Shown piece after piece: positions 1 to 10,423 of a stretch of 64,000 bases of DNA. The number at the start of each line of letters is the position of its first letter. Positions within the stretch are counted from its first letter, which is position 1. The position numbers were made by a program, and so were the translations under genes. The notes beneath the pieces are model-generated. The model made no database searches and was not told where the DNA came from. It worked only from the letters and a program-made list of their open reading frames with translations. Source of the stretch: Tetrastigma voinierianum (Eukaryota; Streptophyta; Magnoliopsida; Vitales; Vitaceae). Location: contig JAEQBH010004108.1 of the NCBI GenBank assembly GCA_016808115.1, forward strand, positions 348,579 to 412,578, in the 5' to 3' direction.

Positions 1-880
1 AGTATCTAGAGCTTTTTCATGCTCTGTATGTGGCCAATTCATCCCACTTCTTTTGGTAAAAATAAATATTTCCTGCTTTTCATTGAAGATTTTAGTAGAA
101 AGACTTGGGTATATTTTTTGAAAGAAAAATCTGAAGTATTTACTACCTTTAGGAAATTTAGAACATTTGTTGAAAAGGAAAGTGCATATTTTATAAAAGC
201 GGTAGTTCTTTATAGAGTTGGTCACATCAAAATAATTTGAGAATATTATGAAAATCAACTAGAATTTGTTGACCTTTGATAATTCCATATTCTCACAACA
301 AAATAGATATGATTGAAGAAAAAATAGACTATTTATGGCATGGCTCAGTATATTTGAAAAATAAAGGAATGCTAAGAATTTTGGGCTAAAGCGAGTTGAT
401 TGTGCGGTTGTTGTTTAAATCGGTCTCTAGTTGAAGTGTATAGAATGAAATACCATAATAAGCTTGAAATGGAAGAAGGCGAGTATTTCTCACTTAATAG
501 TAGTTGGAAGCCTTGTATATGCTCGGGTGCAGAGATCAAAAGCTATCAAGGTAGATATGAAAGTGGAAAGTATGTTTTTATTGGCTCACGACCATAAGCT
601 CCAAAGGCTCTGGATTGAACAATCCAAATAACGAGTGATCATCATTAGTAGAATGTGAGTTTAATGAAGAGAAGCATGGGATTAGGGTGCTCAGAAGGAG
701 TATAACACTCCCTCCCTTATATGAAGAAGAAGAAACGAACAAGAAAATTTGCAAGAAATTGCTACTCCAACTATGCATGCTTCCTCAAACCACAACATGC
801 AACAAAAACAACACACAAAAAAACAACTTTCTTTCAAAGTTATTCTTAAAATATCTCAAGGCCATACTATATCGGTAAAC
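1..880 (+). pseudogene. Ty1/copia integrase fragment, decayed
   Basis: This is a relic of a copia polyprotein, cut off by the window start. The first 73 codons from position 19 give the integrase core, with FGKNKYFLLFIEDFSRKTW followed by the typical KSEVFTTFRKFRTFVEKES stretch. Downstream, in shifted frames, 400-597 resembles the end of the integrase module: an LNRS-like start and a closing YVFIGSRP where the family has a KYVFIGY motif. Stops and frameshifts separate the pieces, and after about 700 only weak linker-like Glu/Lys-rich coding remains. No LTR was found beside it. The family assignment is firm for the first 240 bases and moderate beyond. It is certainly non-functional. Confidence 0.75.
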
Positions 881-3287
881 TTGCTTTTGCTACAATATCA
901 CATGTTCATTTGAAATCCATTGAGGAATCGATTGTCTTTGGATATGAGAATTAATGATTAAAGGGACTTGCCTTCAGTTTTTTTTTTTTTACAATGTATG
1001 CAAAAATTTCAAAAATATTTTTATCCTCAAAGGAACATTATTCACACTTCCCTTTGTCCCGGTCTGGCTGGCAGAATTAATCCAATCTTAAGACCATTCA
1101 CAAGATATAGTTTCTCTTTCCCACCCTCTGCATGCACGCCAACGCATTCCTATTGAAACTTGAGAATTTTTTGCGATCCAACCCAAACGAGACATTCATC
1201 ATTGCAGAGAATTGCAATAATTAATAAAATAATTTGATCCCTTATACCAAGTTGGTTAAAAGCGATCAACATGATAGATGAATTTTGCGGAGTATAATCA
1301 TATTGTCGGACAGTATAGTGAATCTGACCTTTACTAAAGAAATCAAGACACGAATGAATCAAATACATAAAGTAGGGTGACACATACCTCTTGGCTTGCT
1401 TCGAATCTAGCGTCAGGGCTAGCTTGCAAGCACCTTGACTAATCTAGAGACCACAGTCAAGGAACTTGCTTAATCTTATGATCGAAATAAGACACATTTA
1501 TGACTTTCCAAATCTTACTTTTCCAGCAGTATGGCTCTAAAGATCCATCTTTTGTTAAGAAAATTAAAAAAATAAAAACAACTAAGTTCTTGACAAGTTA
1601 CATTTCTTGAAAAGGGACTACAAAACCATCTTTCATAACCACTATCTCCATAAATTTTGGCAACTCATCTCTTTGCATCACTTAAAGCTATCTACGATTC
1701 GTGATTGTCATCTAATAAGGGTCAATTGACCAAATTACACAATCAAACTTCATCATAACACCTTCATACACACAACAAGGAAGCAAGAGTTGTTGAAAGG
1801 ATATTCATTCAAACAACCATTATAGAAGGGATGGTTAAATGCAATAACCCAAACCTCAAAATATACGGATCACTTTCTCCAATGAACAGATCATTTAGAA
1901 TATGTCATAATATTTTTTTTAAAATCCTTGGAAAAAAGAAAAAATGGCCCAAAAAGTTCAAAATCGAGATTATATAATTGCTTGCTTTCCATGATCACAT
2001 CATTAGATCCAATCCATTCAATTTGCTAAGAAGAAGAGTTTCGGAGTAAGGTACAAATAAAAAAAAATCTAATTGACAAACAAAAAACGTTTTATGCTTA
2101 TATGAATTAACATGCCAAAAAAACTATATATTTATATGCTAACAAGAAATGCATCATTAACTAAGGAATCCTATAGTCATGAAATTAAATGAGGAAAATG
2201 AATGACAACATTGCCAAAATATGAAAAATGGTTACATGAACTTGACATGTTGATAGCATTAGAGTTTGGTAAGTTCAGGAACATGCTAATAACCATTACT
2301 TATGGTCACTTAGAAAGGTAGAAACACATAAAAAGTGTTTATGGGTAGTTCTCAAAGAGGATAGACCGTTCATGCTAAAAAAAACCTTTTAGAGTAAGGC
2401 TCACTTCAACAACCATAAGAAAAATAATTAGATTTCTAAGGTACAAAGAGTTTCTTCACTCAGTGGTGTATTTAAAAACACAAACACTAAGAGATTTAAT
2501 AGTTTTATCAAAATTGATCGATGTAAGTAAAAAAATGATGTCAAGGAAAAAATTATATCCAATATGCAGCTTCACCTAGTGCCCTATATGGCGACCCACC
2601 CTGCGAGGCTTGCCTTGATTACACTTACACTACACCCTTTGTTTTTGGAAGCCTTAGACCTAATAACCTAGCTTCCTTGAACTGCCGAAGAAATTTGCAT
2701 TAATGGATGTCCTTACACGCGTCTTAACGATTGCCTGCTATAAATTAAGAACCAAACCCTCTTCATTCTTGTAGCTTGCCTCTACTATATATATATACAT
2801 AATTACATTCCATTCCATGATGATGAAACATGCATCCCCAATATGTTCAGTTCGAACATTAATCTTTGAACCTCGTGCAAAAGTTCTAATCATAAGGGAA
2901 TGGACTAATTAAGATGAGAAATTCCTTAGATTAGAAGGCATCCTTCAATAGTTCCATTGAAAACTCCCATTGCCTTTGAACTTGCATGACATTAAATCTT
3001 GAAAATCTAGCATGATAAGAATACTCAAAATCTAGAATTAAATGTGACATGATTAATTATACAAAAAAGTATGAATAAATACACAAAATCCCTAAGAGCT
3101 AGCATGTTACATGAAATAAACAAATATGACACAAAATATACATAGCATAAATTAGGGAAGCAATTAATATAACACAAGTAAAATGAGGCCTAAAAATAAT
3201 TGTAAAACTCTTATAATAAATGACATTTGTTAAACTCTTATAATAATATTAACAATAATAATCAATTACTATATCACGTAAAAATAG
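881..3287. other. AT-rich intergenic DNA, no gene recognised
   Basis: Short open frames occur (for example 1150-1383 on the - strand), but none shows a recognisable domain or codon pattern. There are A/T-rich runs, a short TA repeat at about 2788-2800, and scattered polyA and polyT tracts. It probably contains worn transposon DNA that I could not assign. Confidence 0.5.
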
Positions 3288-3480
3288 GTGACATTTGTGG
3301 GTGTGTGGGGGCTTTATGTCCCCCACTTTTTGAACTTTTTTTTATTATTTATTTTTTATTTGCTCCATTCTAAATAAAAAAAACAATAAAAACAATAAAA
3401 ATAATAAAAATAATAAAATAAAATACTAATAATAACAAAATAAAAATAAATAAAATGAAAATAAAAACTGCTTTTTGAAT
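3288..3480. repeat. Hairpin repeat with T-rich/A-rich tail, left copy
   Basis: A near-perfect stem (GTGGGGG, 5-6 base loop region, CCCCCAC) at about 3306-3327 contains the phrase TATGTCCCCCAC. It is followed by a T-rich stretch, a short GCTCCATTCTAAAT-like segment and a run of AATAA units. The same order (hairpin, T-rich run, GCTCTAAAT, AACAATAAAA) recurs in the same orientation at about 6435-6690. The two copies bracket a block of captured gene fragments. They may be borders of the element that carried those fragments, or simply two copies of one dispersed repeat. Confidence 0.55.
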
Positions 3481-3868
3481 CTTACAAGAAATAAGCATAT
3501 TTCAAGAGAACCACAATCAGAAACCGCATATCAAGTTCCCAAATTCATCAGCTCATTATTTCCCAGAATTAACAACCCAAATCACAAATCAACTGATTCT
3601 CAAAACTGAAAAGCAACCTAAAACCCAAGAATAACTTTCTCTTCAACAAAGGACACAGTTCTAAATAAACCTAAAAAGCCATAGAAAGATAAATCCAAGA
3701 ACAAACATCCCAAAAAAAAAAAGTAGAAAGTACATGTCCGCACATACAAAAATGCCACAAAAATAAGGAGCCACAATAAGAGAAAACAAAATCAACTAAT
3801 ACACAAAAACCGAGGAAGTAATTTGAAAAAAAAAAATATATGTAATAAAGAGAAACCCATCAATACCT

Positions 3869-4257
3869 GATCCATTCCAGCGAGAGAGGCTGAGCAACAG
3901 GTGGGGATCTCCTGCATGAACTTGTCAGGCTTGCCGGATGCAAAATCCTGGTAAATCACCCATCTCAAATTGGGTCCATCTTTGAACTTCTTGAACCAGT
4001 AGTACATGACCCTGCACTGCCATGTGATGGAGCATAATCAAGGCAGTGACAGCGGTGATGAAGAGCCTCTTCCCCTTTTGGAGGTGGGATTTGATCTATC
4101 AATGGGCATCTTGATGATTGGGTCAACCGAAAATGAGATTCGAAGACGAAGATGGAGTTTCCGAGAATCCTTGCTTGAAGGCATTTGCAGAGATAGGTAA
4201 ATTGTATGTGATGAGAGCCACTGATTTTTCCAGGAACTTGGGGTCCTCCGGGAGATA
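3869..4257 (-). pseudogene. Captured exon of an unidentified plant gene
   Basis: Read on the - strand, this stretch has protein-like coding broken by frameshifts. The first part contains EDPKFLEKSVALITYNLP. A hydrophobic stretch follows (RLFITAVTALIMLHHMAV), then YWFKKFKDGPNLRWVIYQDF and FMQEIPTCCSASLAGMDQ. The coding ends at CAG followed by GTATTG, a plausible splice donor at 3868/3869, so the piece looks like a genomic exon and not a cDNA copy. It abuts the patellin fragment at 4258. I do not recognise the protein. The hydrophobic segment suggests a membrane protein. Confidence 0.45.
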
Positions 4258-4541
4258 GTGTTTTTGAGCATGGAGAAAGCTTCCTTCACCTTGAACTCTC
4301 TCGCCCGAAGAAATTTGAGAAGAATCACATCGCTTCTCTCATCTTTCAGCAGTGGAACTCCCCAGATGGAGACTTCCTCTTTGGCCGGGCTTTCGTGTTT
4401 GAGAATCGGTCAATTGTTGGGTTTGGCGTGGGTTTTTCCATTTTCATCTTTAGCAGTCTCTCTGGGTGTTGATCTCCGATTCCGCGACTGGGTTTGGTTC
4501 CATTTTTTCAGAAGCTTCCTCGATTTTCTCAGGTGGTTTTT
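4258..4541 (-). pseudogene. Patellin (SEC14-type) gene fragment, CRAL-TRIO N domain
   Basis: On the - strand this encodes the patellin signature SIWGVPLLKDERSDVILLKF, followed directly by LRAREFKVKEAFSMLKNT. This is the start of the CRAL-TRIO N-terminal helix region that precedes the SEC14 lipid-binding fold. The preceding part (about 4440-4541) is Glu/Lys-rich, like the acidic patellin N-terminus, but contains a stop and a frame change. Patellins bind phosphoinositides and act at membranes and the cell plate. Here the SEC14 lobe and GOLD domain are absent, so only a small fraction of a gene of usually several hundred codons is present. The upstream end joins the dynein light chain fragment after its HE residues, and the downstream end joins an unrelated exon. 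Confidence 0.8.
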
Positions 4542-4837
4542 TTCATGAGTCACATATGAACCAAAATTGCGACCGACAATGCAATGCCAGGTAGGCCCGT
4601 GCTTCTTATCAAACTCCTTCTTGATATACTCTGCAATGTTTTTTTTTTTTCACACTGTGGTTCTCAGAAGCGGCGATGGCTATATCGATGGCCTCCTTCT
4701 GCATGTCATCCTTTCATATCGGAGCTCTTGATGATGACCCTCTTGCTGGGCGATGCCGCCAACGACAGCTTTCGATCATCGGAAGATTGCTTCAAAGACA
4801 CAGCTGAAGCGCCGTTTCTCTTCAAGTCTTCTCCCAT
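4542..4837 (-). pseudogene. LC8-type dynein light chain fragment
   Basis: The ATG at 4837 (reading down) starts MGEDLKRNGASAVSLKQSS, a plant-like N-terminal extension. After one frame change come DMQKEAIDIAIAA and then IAEYIKKEFDKKHGPTWHC and IVGRNFGSYVTHE, the LC8 signature. LC8 proteins are small homodimeric hub proteins that bind short linear motifs; land plants keep them although most lack dynein motors. A run of A residues on the - strand (T run near 4640-4650) replaces the usual Glu-Lys-Asp and shifts the frame. The last beta strands (normally NHFVYFYLD and the LLFKSG end) are missing, and the frame passes into patellin-like sequence. It is clearly a captured, non-functional copy. Confidence 0.88.
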
Positions 4838-4977
4838 TTTCACCGTTTCCCTTTCTTTTTGCTGTTTGATTTTTATTTCTTTTTTTCTTTTTTTCAGCAG
4901 TGTAGATACAGACAGACTCGAGAGAAACAGAGAGCGTCTTCCCTGAGCTGAAAGGCAAGAAAAGAAAAATGAAGAAT

Positions 4978-4980
<3 letters not shown>

Positions 4981-5016
<36 letters not shown>
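4981..5016. repeat. (TC)18 microsatellite
   Basis: A perfect TC dinucleotide run followed by a further CT-rich stretch to about 5030. On the - strand this GA run lies just upstream of the dynein light chain start, a common place for GA repeats in plant 5' leaders. Confidence 0.95.
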
Positions 5017-5021
<5 letters not shown>

Positions 5022-5030
5022 CTCTCTCTA

Positions 5031-5954
5031 CAATTTGCTTTTTTTTCTCTTTTTTCCTTTTCTATCTTTGACTTTCAACACGTGATGGTGAAAATTTTTG
5101 TCTTAGAGAAAAAAAAAAAAATTATGGGCAGGGAGAGGGCCTTTAAAAAATGATATCATTTAAAATGGTATCATATAAAATGGTATCATTTAAATGATTT
5201 ATATTATTAAATCTAATATTATCCTCCAAGTCATAAAATAAATCGAAAACATTCTTACACATTTTTCTCCCGTTCAAGTTCACATGACAAGAAGAGGAGT
5301 TAAATTAAAACTTTAAAATGGTCAAATATTTATAACATGAGCATAGAGGCACTCTACTATTTGAGACAAAACATCAAACATAAACATGTAAATCTAATGC
5401 ACTCATCTTGTCCTAAAACAGTGAGCTGAAGAAGTTTACCAAAATTCTTAGATCCACAACTAAGATGAGAACTTAAAAGAATTATTTAAATTTTCTATCT
5501 TATCCTTAAAGAAATAAAAATAAAATTATAAGTTTCTTCACACTCAAAATAGAAGAGATAGATGTATGGGTAAAGGAAAAAGTGAAAATAGAAAACGAGA
5601 GGAACTTAAAGAGAGAGGAGGTAAAGATTATCCAAAATGAGCAACCCAAGACTCAATCAAGTAAAACAGAGAGAGGCTGCCTATCACCTCAGAAAAATTA
5701 TAATCTGCATTCTAAACAAAACTAAGAAATCTCAGACCAGAAAAAAAAAAAAATCATTTTTGTTGAAAGCATAACTATAACTCAAGATGCCTACCAAGGA
5801 TTACAATAAAAAGGCAACTCAATATTTACTGCAAAAAGCATGTCAATTTTCATGGTTTTCTGAACAGGTATTTTACCTGTGCAGGGTAATCATGCAACAT
5901 GATCAACACTGGTCAATAGAATAATTCAAGTCACATGGAAACCACGATCATTAC
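5031..5954. other. AT-rich spacer between captured fragments
   Basis: No coding was recognised. Positions 5150-5200 carry three short repeats of ATGGTATCAT/TAAAATGGTATCA. The part next to 5955 is probably intron sequence of the golgin fragment, since a splice donor sits at the boundary. Confidence 0.4.
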
Positions 5955-6350
5955 CTGCTGCAAGAGTTCCCTGTGTGCTAGTGCATCTAGTAGCTCTTGC
6001 TTGTGTTTCTTTCTGAGTTCTCTGATTTCTTCTTCCAGCTGGTTTACACGACCTTCCAGAGTGTCAGCTTCCTCTTTTGCTGCCAGGTACTCCTGCCTAT
6101 TTTCAGCGGCTACCTGCTCTCTCCTTTTCTAGAGACCTACTCTCAGCTGTGTCTGTTCTGCTCTAAGACATGAAATCTGGGCTTCCAAGGACATTTACTC
6201 CTAGACAAGGTTGCGATGACGCTCATTTACAGATCTCTTTTTTTCCTCACAGCTGCAGCTTGAGCCTCTGCCTCCTGTAGCCAAAGGTTCCAAGATCTTT
6301 CCACTGCAGTCAAGCTTCTGCTCTTCTGGCTGTTGTCTCCTCTCTAAACC
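5955..6350 (-). pseudogene. Golgin candidate 5-like coiled-coil exon (captured fragment)
   Basis: On the - strand this reads, with three or so frameshifts, through QEAEAQAAA, SVNERHRN, LEAQISCLRAEQTQL and AAENRQEYLAAKEEADTLEG. It ends with NQLEEEIRELRKKHKQELL and DALAHRELLQQ. This matches the central coiled coil of plant golgin candidate 5 (the TMF-like golgin, a Golgi tether). The last codon CAG is followed by GTAATG, a good splice donor, so the copy came from genomic DNA with introns. Upstream it fades in a T-rich tract at about 6355. It has internal stops and no start. It lies upstream of the LC8 and patellin pieces in the same orientation, as expected for captured fragments in one transposon. 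Confidence 0.82.
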
Positions 6351-6412
6351 ATCTTTTTTTTTTTTTTTTTTGGACCCAAACCACTCCCCCTCTCTTTCTT
6401 TTAAAGCACCAT

Positions 6413-6700
6413 GTTTTAGTGCTTAAAACATGGGACATGGATATGTGGGGACCCTATGTCCCCCACTATGATTTTTTGTTTTTCTTTTTTTTGATTTTTT
6501 TATTTTTGATTTTTTTTATATTTGTTTTTACGTTTTTTCATTTTATTTTTTATTTTTGATTTTTTATATTTTTTTAAAATTTTTTTTTTTCATTTTTTTA
6601 TTTTTTTATTTTTGTTCTTTTATTTTTTATTTTTTTAATCAGCTCTAAATTAAAAAACAATAAAATAATGAAGCTCTTTAAAAAAAAAAAAAAAAAAACA
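6413..6700. repeat. Hairpin repeat with expanded T-rich tract, right copy
   Basis: This carries the hairpin GTGGGG...CCCCAC at about 6456-6478 (phrase CTATGTCCCCCAC). About 170 bases of T runs punctuated by single A or G follow, then GCTCTAAATTAAAAAACA and AATAAAA. It is a direct-orientation relative of the repeat at 3288-3480 with a longer T tract. Confidence 0.55.
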
Positions 6701-6799
6701 CTCTTTAGGGGTCTACACCCAAGCCTTCTTTTCTCAATCTACTTCATTTCTATGAAAGAAGAACCAAGAAGAGTCACTCTGCTTTTTCAATACGTGTTT

Positions 6800-7018
6800 T
6801 TTTTTTAAATTTTGGTGGGTCTGTGTGGTTTTGAATAGTGTTTAAGGGTTTGATTAATGGATCAGGTGGCAAGGCTGTTTGGTCTGGTGATTTTTGAAGC
6901 TTTAAAGTAAAGGTTCCGTTTTTGGGAGTGGATGAGAAGAAGCACCTAGGGAAGCTTCCTAGAACCTCCATGTATGTTACTTTGGCTATATCTCAGAAAC
7001 TATAAACAACTCTCAGGT
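6800..7018 (+). pseudogene. Exon-like stretch, gene unidentified
   Basis: The + strand frame contains GSGGKAVWSGDF, a stop, then KVKVPFLGVDEKKHLGKLP and RTSMYVTLAISQKL before another stop. A CAG/GTAATC donor-like site follows at about 7014-7018. Codon-like order and the splice-like end suggest another captured exon, just outside the right hairpin repeat. I do not recognise a family, and the call could be wrong. Confidence 0.25.
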
Positions 7019-7567
7019 AATCATTTTCATCAAAGTCCAACTCTAGAATTTGTGTTCAAAAGTCAACTCTAATTTGTCAGCATCATAATTTCTCATCATG
7101 AGCCTTACCTAGAATGCCCCACCCTTTTGTAGTTGGTAAAATTATTTTTCTTTTTGGTGAAAGTATTCGGTAAAAAGTGGAATGTATCAAACTGAGATGT
7201 GATTGAAAATGGAAAGACAAAAAAGAAGTTAAGAAATAGAAATAAGTGGTATGGGGCAGAGCGCAGAGCCTAGCCCCTGCTCCTAAACTTTTAAAATAAA
7301 ATAAAACGTCTTGAAATTTCAAAGATTGTCAGCTTGTTTTTTCCTCTCTTTATAACTTCGTTTCATGGACATGGTTTTCAAATGCATACCTGTGATTTGA
7401 CTCGGCTCTTCTTTCCACTTTCTATTAAGGTGCCTTTGGTATTTTTGAAATAGGATAGAACATGTAATATTATTACAAACCTAATCTCAATATGATGTGA
7501 TTTAAAAATTAAATTCAAGTTCATTCTAATCCTGACTAATATTAAACTACACTTGTTTCAATTATCT
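7019..7567. other. Unassigned AT-rich DNA
   Basis: No gene, terminal repeat or motif was recognised. A - strand open frame at 7083-7322 has low-complexity Phe/Leu/Ser composition and no domain. Confidence 0.4.
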
Positions 7568-7943
7568 ATATCCCAAAATAATGGGTTTGAAAAAAAAAAT
7601 CTTAAAATAATACATGTTTCAAAATAATGCTTAAACTAATATTTTTACGTCACATCAACAAAACCGTAGTTAATGACTACGGTTTTAAAATAGTTAAAAC
7701 CGTAGCTGGTATTATGAATTTAGGCTTAAAATTAAAATCTTAGTTTGTGACTATGATTTTAATCATTTAATTTTTTTTTTTAAACCGTGGTCATCAGCAT
7801 TATTTTAACTTTAAGCCTAATTTCGTAGTTGGTGACTTAGTTTTAGTTGACATGGCAAGATACACTAGTTTTAGTATTATTTTGAAACATGAATTGCTTT
7901 GAGATTTTATTTTTCCAAAAAACATTATTTTGGTACATCATTC
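7568..7943. mobile_element. Palindromic MITE, copy 1
   Basis: The ends are imperfect inverted repeats. TATCCCAAAATAATGGGTTT at the left pairs with the complement of the sequence around 7915-7943. The inner pair, starting CATGTTTCAAAATAATGC at about 7613, matches the complement of GTATTATTTTGAAACATG at about 7874-7891. The interior also folds on itself: AAAACCGTAGTT/GACTACGGTTTT occurs several times in both orientations. There is no coding capacity, as expected of a MITE. The target duplication is not clear. A second copy lies at 9114-9521. Confidence 0.75.
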
Positions 7944-8119
7944 CGTTTTAATAAGGGCGTAGTAGGGCAAGAGATCCAAAAATAAAGATTTTCTTAATAC
8001 AATAGCCAGGATTTTATGATTTATAATGAATATAGTTATACGCCAGCATGTTCAATATTTATGTTGTCTTCCTTTATTTGTACTTAATATATTAATACAA
8101 TTGCTTTAAAAAACAACAA

Positions 8120-8300
8120 TAATTATTTGAAAAGTATTATTAATATTACGTACATATTTTAAAATTATTTTTAATTTTTGGAAAATATAAACTATATATT
8201 TATGACATCACCAGTTCGATCCCCGGTCCGACCAGTTAATCGTGAATTGTTAACTTTTTCGATTCAGTAACCAGTCCGATTTTTACAACATTGTTATTAA
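8120..8300. repeat. hAT-like terminal fragment
   Basis: The stretch from the TTTTAAAATTATT motif through GACATCACC, CGGTCCGACCAGTTAAT and GTGAATTGTTAAC to CAGTCCGATTTTTACAACATT matches, in the same order, the right end of the element at 9561-10423. Only this end is present. No matching left terminus was seen. Confidence 0.6.
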
Positions 8301-8479
8301 CTATTCTACTCAAATACTTTTTACTTGGATGCCTTCATATTGAACAAAGCCATATCCACTCTTAATTATTGATCATGTTTTATTATTAAGGACATTTAAA
8401 TCGAATATGAAATTTAAAATAAAGGATCACTATATGAAATGGGAATGTTATAAATAATTTTTTTTTAAAAATAAATTCT

Positions 8480-8830
8480 AATGTTTGAAGTAGGAATGAC
8501 AACAAGACATGTTTTTTTTTTTTGGGTTCTCACCTCTCATAGGATAGGTATGGTTTAAGTATAATCTAATTTTTAACAAGTTCGAGTTTTTCTTCACAAA
8601 CTCGGGACGGTTTTAGGGTTTAGGGACGGGTTCGACTATACTATTATTGTCCTCTTCTGCAGATATATTAAAAAAATGATTTTATAATTATTTTATTTTG
8701 ATGAAATATATTACTTTAATATATTAAAAATAAAAAAATAAATAAAATTCAAAATAAGAAACATAAAAAACAGCTAAACGGGTTCCCACCAGCCTTGACG
8801 TATTTCGCCCCATTTTATTTTTAAGTAAGG
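8480..8830. mobile_element. Possible worn hAT-like MITE
   Basis: The segment opens with GGAATGACAACAAGACATG and contains ACGGGTTCGAC and ACGGGTTCCCACCAGCC with a central AT-rich run. This resembles the common plant MITE type whose ends carry ACGGGT and CCCACC motifs. The ends are too worn to pair confidently. Confidence 0.3.
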
Positions 8831-9113
8831 CGTATGAAATGATAAAATAAAACTATGAATTGTAATAATAGTATGATGTTAAGTTTACCGTTTAAAATTT
8901 TTATGAATGATCAATTGACACAACAATTTAAAATTTTATTTTTTCAAAAAACATATCAAATAAATTAAGCAAAGCGTTCATTTAGATTTATTTTATCCTT
9001 AACATAATAACTATTAAATTTTATATTAGTGTGACTTAAATTGAAATGTTTTATAAAGTTTGTACTTCTTTTGTACTAATAATGTTTATAAGTTTTTATG
9101 GTGTGATAGTTAG

Positions 9114-9521
9114 GACAAGTGAAATAATCTTTTTTAAAGGAAAATTTCCCAAAGTAACCCATGTTTTAAAATAATGTCCAAACTAGTGTTCCTTGCCACA
9201 CCTAGGATAAAACTGCAGTTGGTGACTATGGTTATAAATTTTTTAAATAGTTAAAACCGTGGTTGGTCATTTTGATTTTAGGCTTAAAATTAATCATTTA
9301 CAAGAATTTTAAAACTATAGTCACTAATCACAATTTTAACTTTAAGCTTAAAACCGTATATATATGACTATGCATGCTTTTAACTATTTAAAAGAAATTT
9401 AAACCGTAATCACCTACTACGGTTTTATCCTATGCGGTAAGGATATATTAGTTTGAACATTATTTTGAAATATGTGTTACATTGAGAAATTATCTTTCAA
9501 AAAAATTTATTTTGGAACAAA
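9114..9521. mobile_element. Palindromic MITE, copy 2
   Basis: This is the same family as 7568-7943. The inverted termini are extensive: ATGTTTTAAAATAATGTCCA with the next 30 or so bases at the left pairs with the complement of GAACATTATTTTGAAATATG and its upstream neighbourhood at the right. The interior repeats the ACCGTAGTTGGTGACTACGG-like module in both orientations (AAAACCGTGGTTGG, CACCTACTACGGTTTT). The whole sequence could fold as one long hairpin. There is no coding. Confidence 0.78.
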
Positions 9522-9560
9522 GTTCATTCACACATTATATAAGGAATGCAAAGAAAAATC

Positions 9561-10157
9561 AAATGTTTTAAAAATCGGACCCGTTTTGAATTGAGCTGCT
9601 AAAACCACTTTAAGTGACCACCGACCCGATGAAACTGCTCGGGCCTCGCTTGAACCGAAAACAATCCCACTTCAATTTTAAAGATGACTGCATCTTTCCG
9701 GAGGTCCATGAGCACCTAGAAACAATATAGAGCTCCCGATAAATGTCAGCATCATCATGGCCTGGCCACCACATTCAAACATAGCAACATGGATTTATTA
9801 TTTTGAATCTACCTTACCTTTAAAGCAAACGATGGACTCATGCACAAATAGAGTAGTTCAATGTGGGACTCATGCACAGATCTCAACATTGAAAGACATA
9901 ACTAAGACACTTTTAGGTCATGATATCTTTACTTGTGAGCTTTTTCAGCTATATTTTAACCAAATCTGGGCAGGTTACCGAAATGTCAAACCCTTGAATC
10001 AATGTCTCATAAATAAAACTATATTAATAAAATGAATGCCCCTTACTATAAAACCGTATTAATCCAAAGGAAAGAAACTTAGAGGAGCACAATCTTAAAC
10101 TTTTTGCTATGAAATTAAAATAGAAGGAATATTTGTGTTTACCCCCATACGTAGATA

Positions 10158-10193
<36 letters not shown>

Positions 10194-10423
10194 GATATAA
10201 TATATATATCATAAATGTTATAACTTTTGAAAGATCATAAATGTTTTATTTAATGTTCAACAATGTCAATACATATATATAATTTTTAAAAGTATTCTAA
10301 TTTTATAATTATAAATTATATTTATGATGTCACCTGCTTAATTCGCGGCCCAATCATCGACTACCCATTAAACTCGTGAATTGGTAACTTTTATTCAATT
10401 ATCGGTCCGATTTTTAAAATATT
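9561..10423. mobile_element. hAT-like non-autonomous element with 8-bp target duplication
   Basis: The left terminus AAATGTTTTAAAAATCGGAC is matched by the complement of GTCCGATTTTTAAAATATT at the right end, giving inverted repeats of about 20 bases with few mismatches. Both sides carry the identical octamer GAAAAATC (9553-9560 and 10424-10431) in direct orientation, the duplication length made by hAT transposases. The 863-bp interior has an open frame at 9757-10035 with no transposase motif and a TAA microsatellite, so the element is non-autonomous or a relic. The superfamily is inferred from duplication length only. Confidence 0.65.
10158..10193. repeat. (TAA)n microsatellite
   Basis: About twelve AAT/TAA units within the hAT-like element. 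Confidence 0.9.

Noticed and set aside
1500..1560. Copia primer-site-like phrase TATGGCTCTAAAGATCC
   Set aside because: Too many mismatches to the primer complement, and no LTR end beside it.
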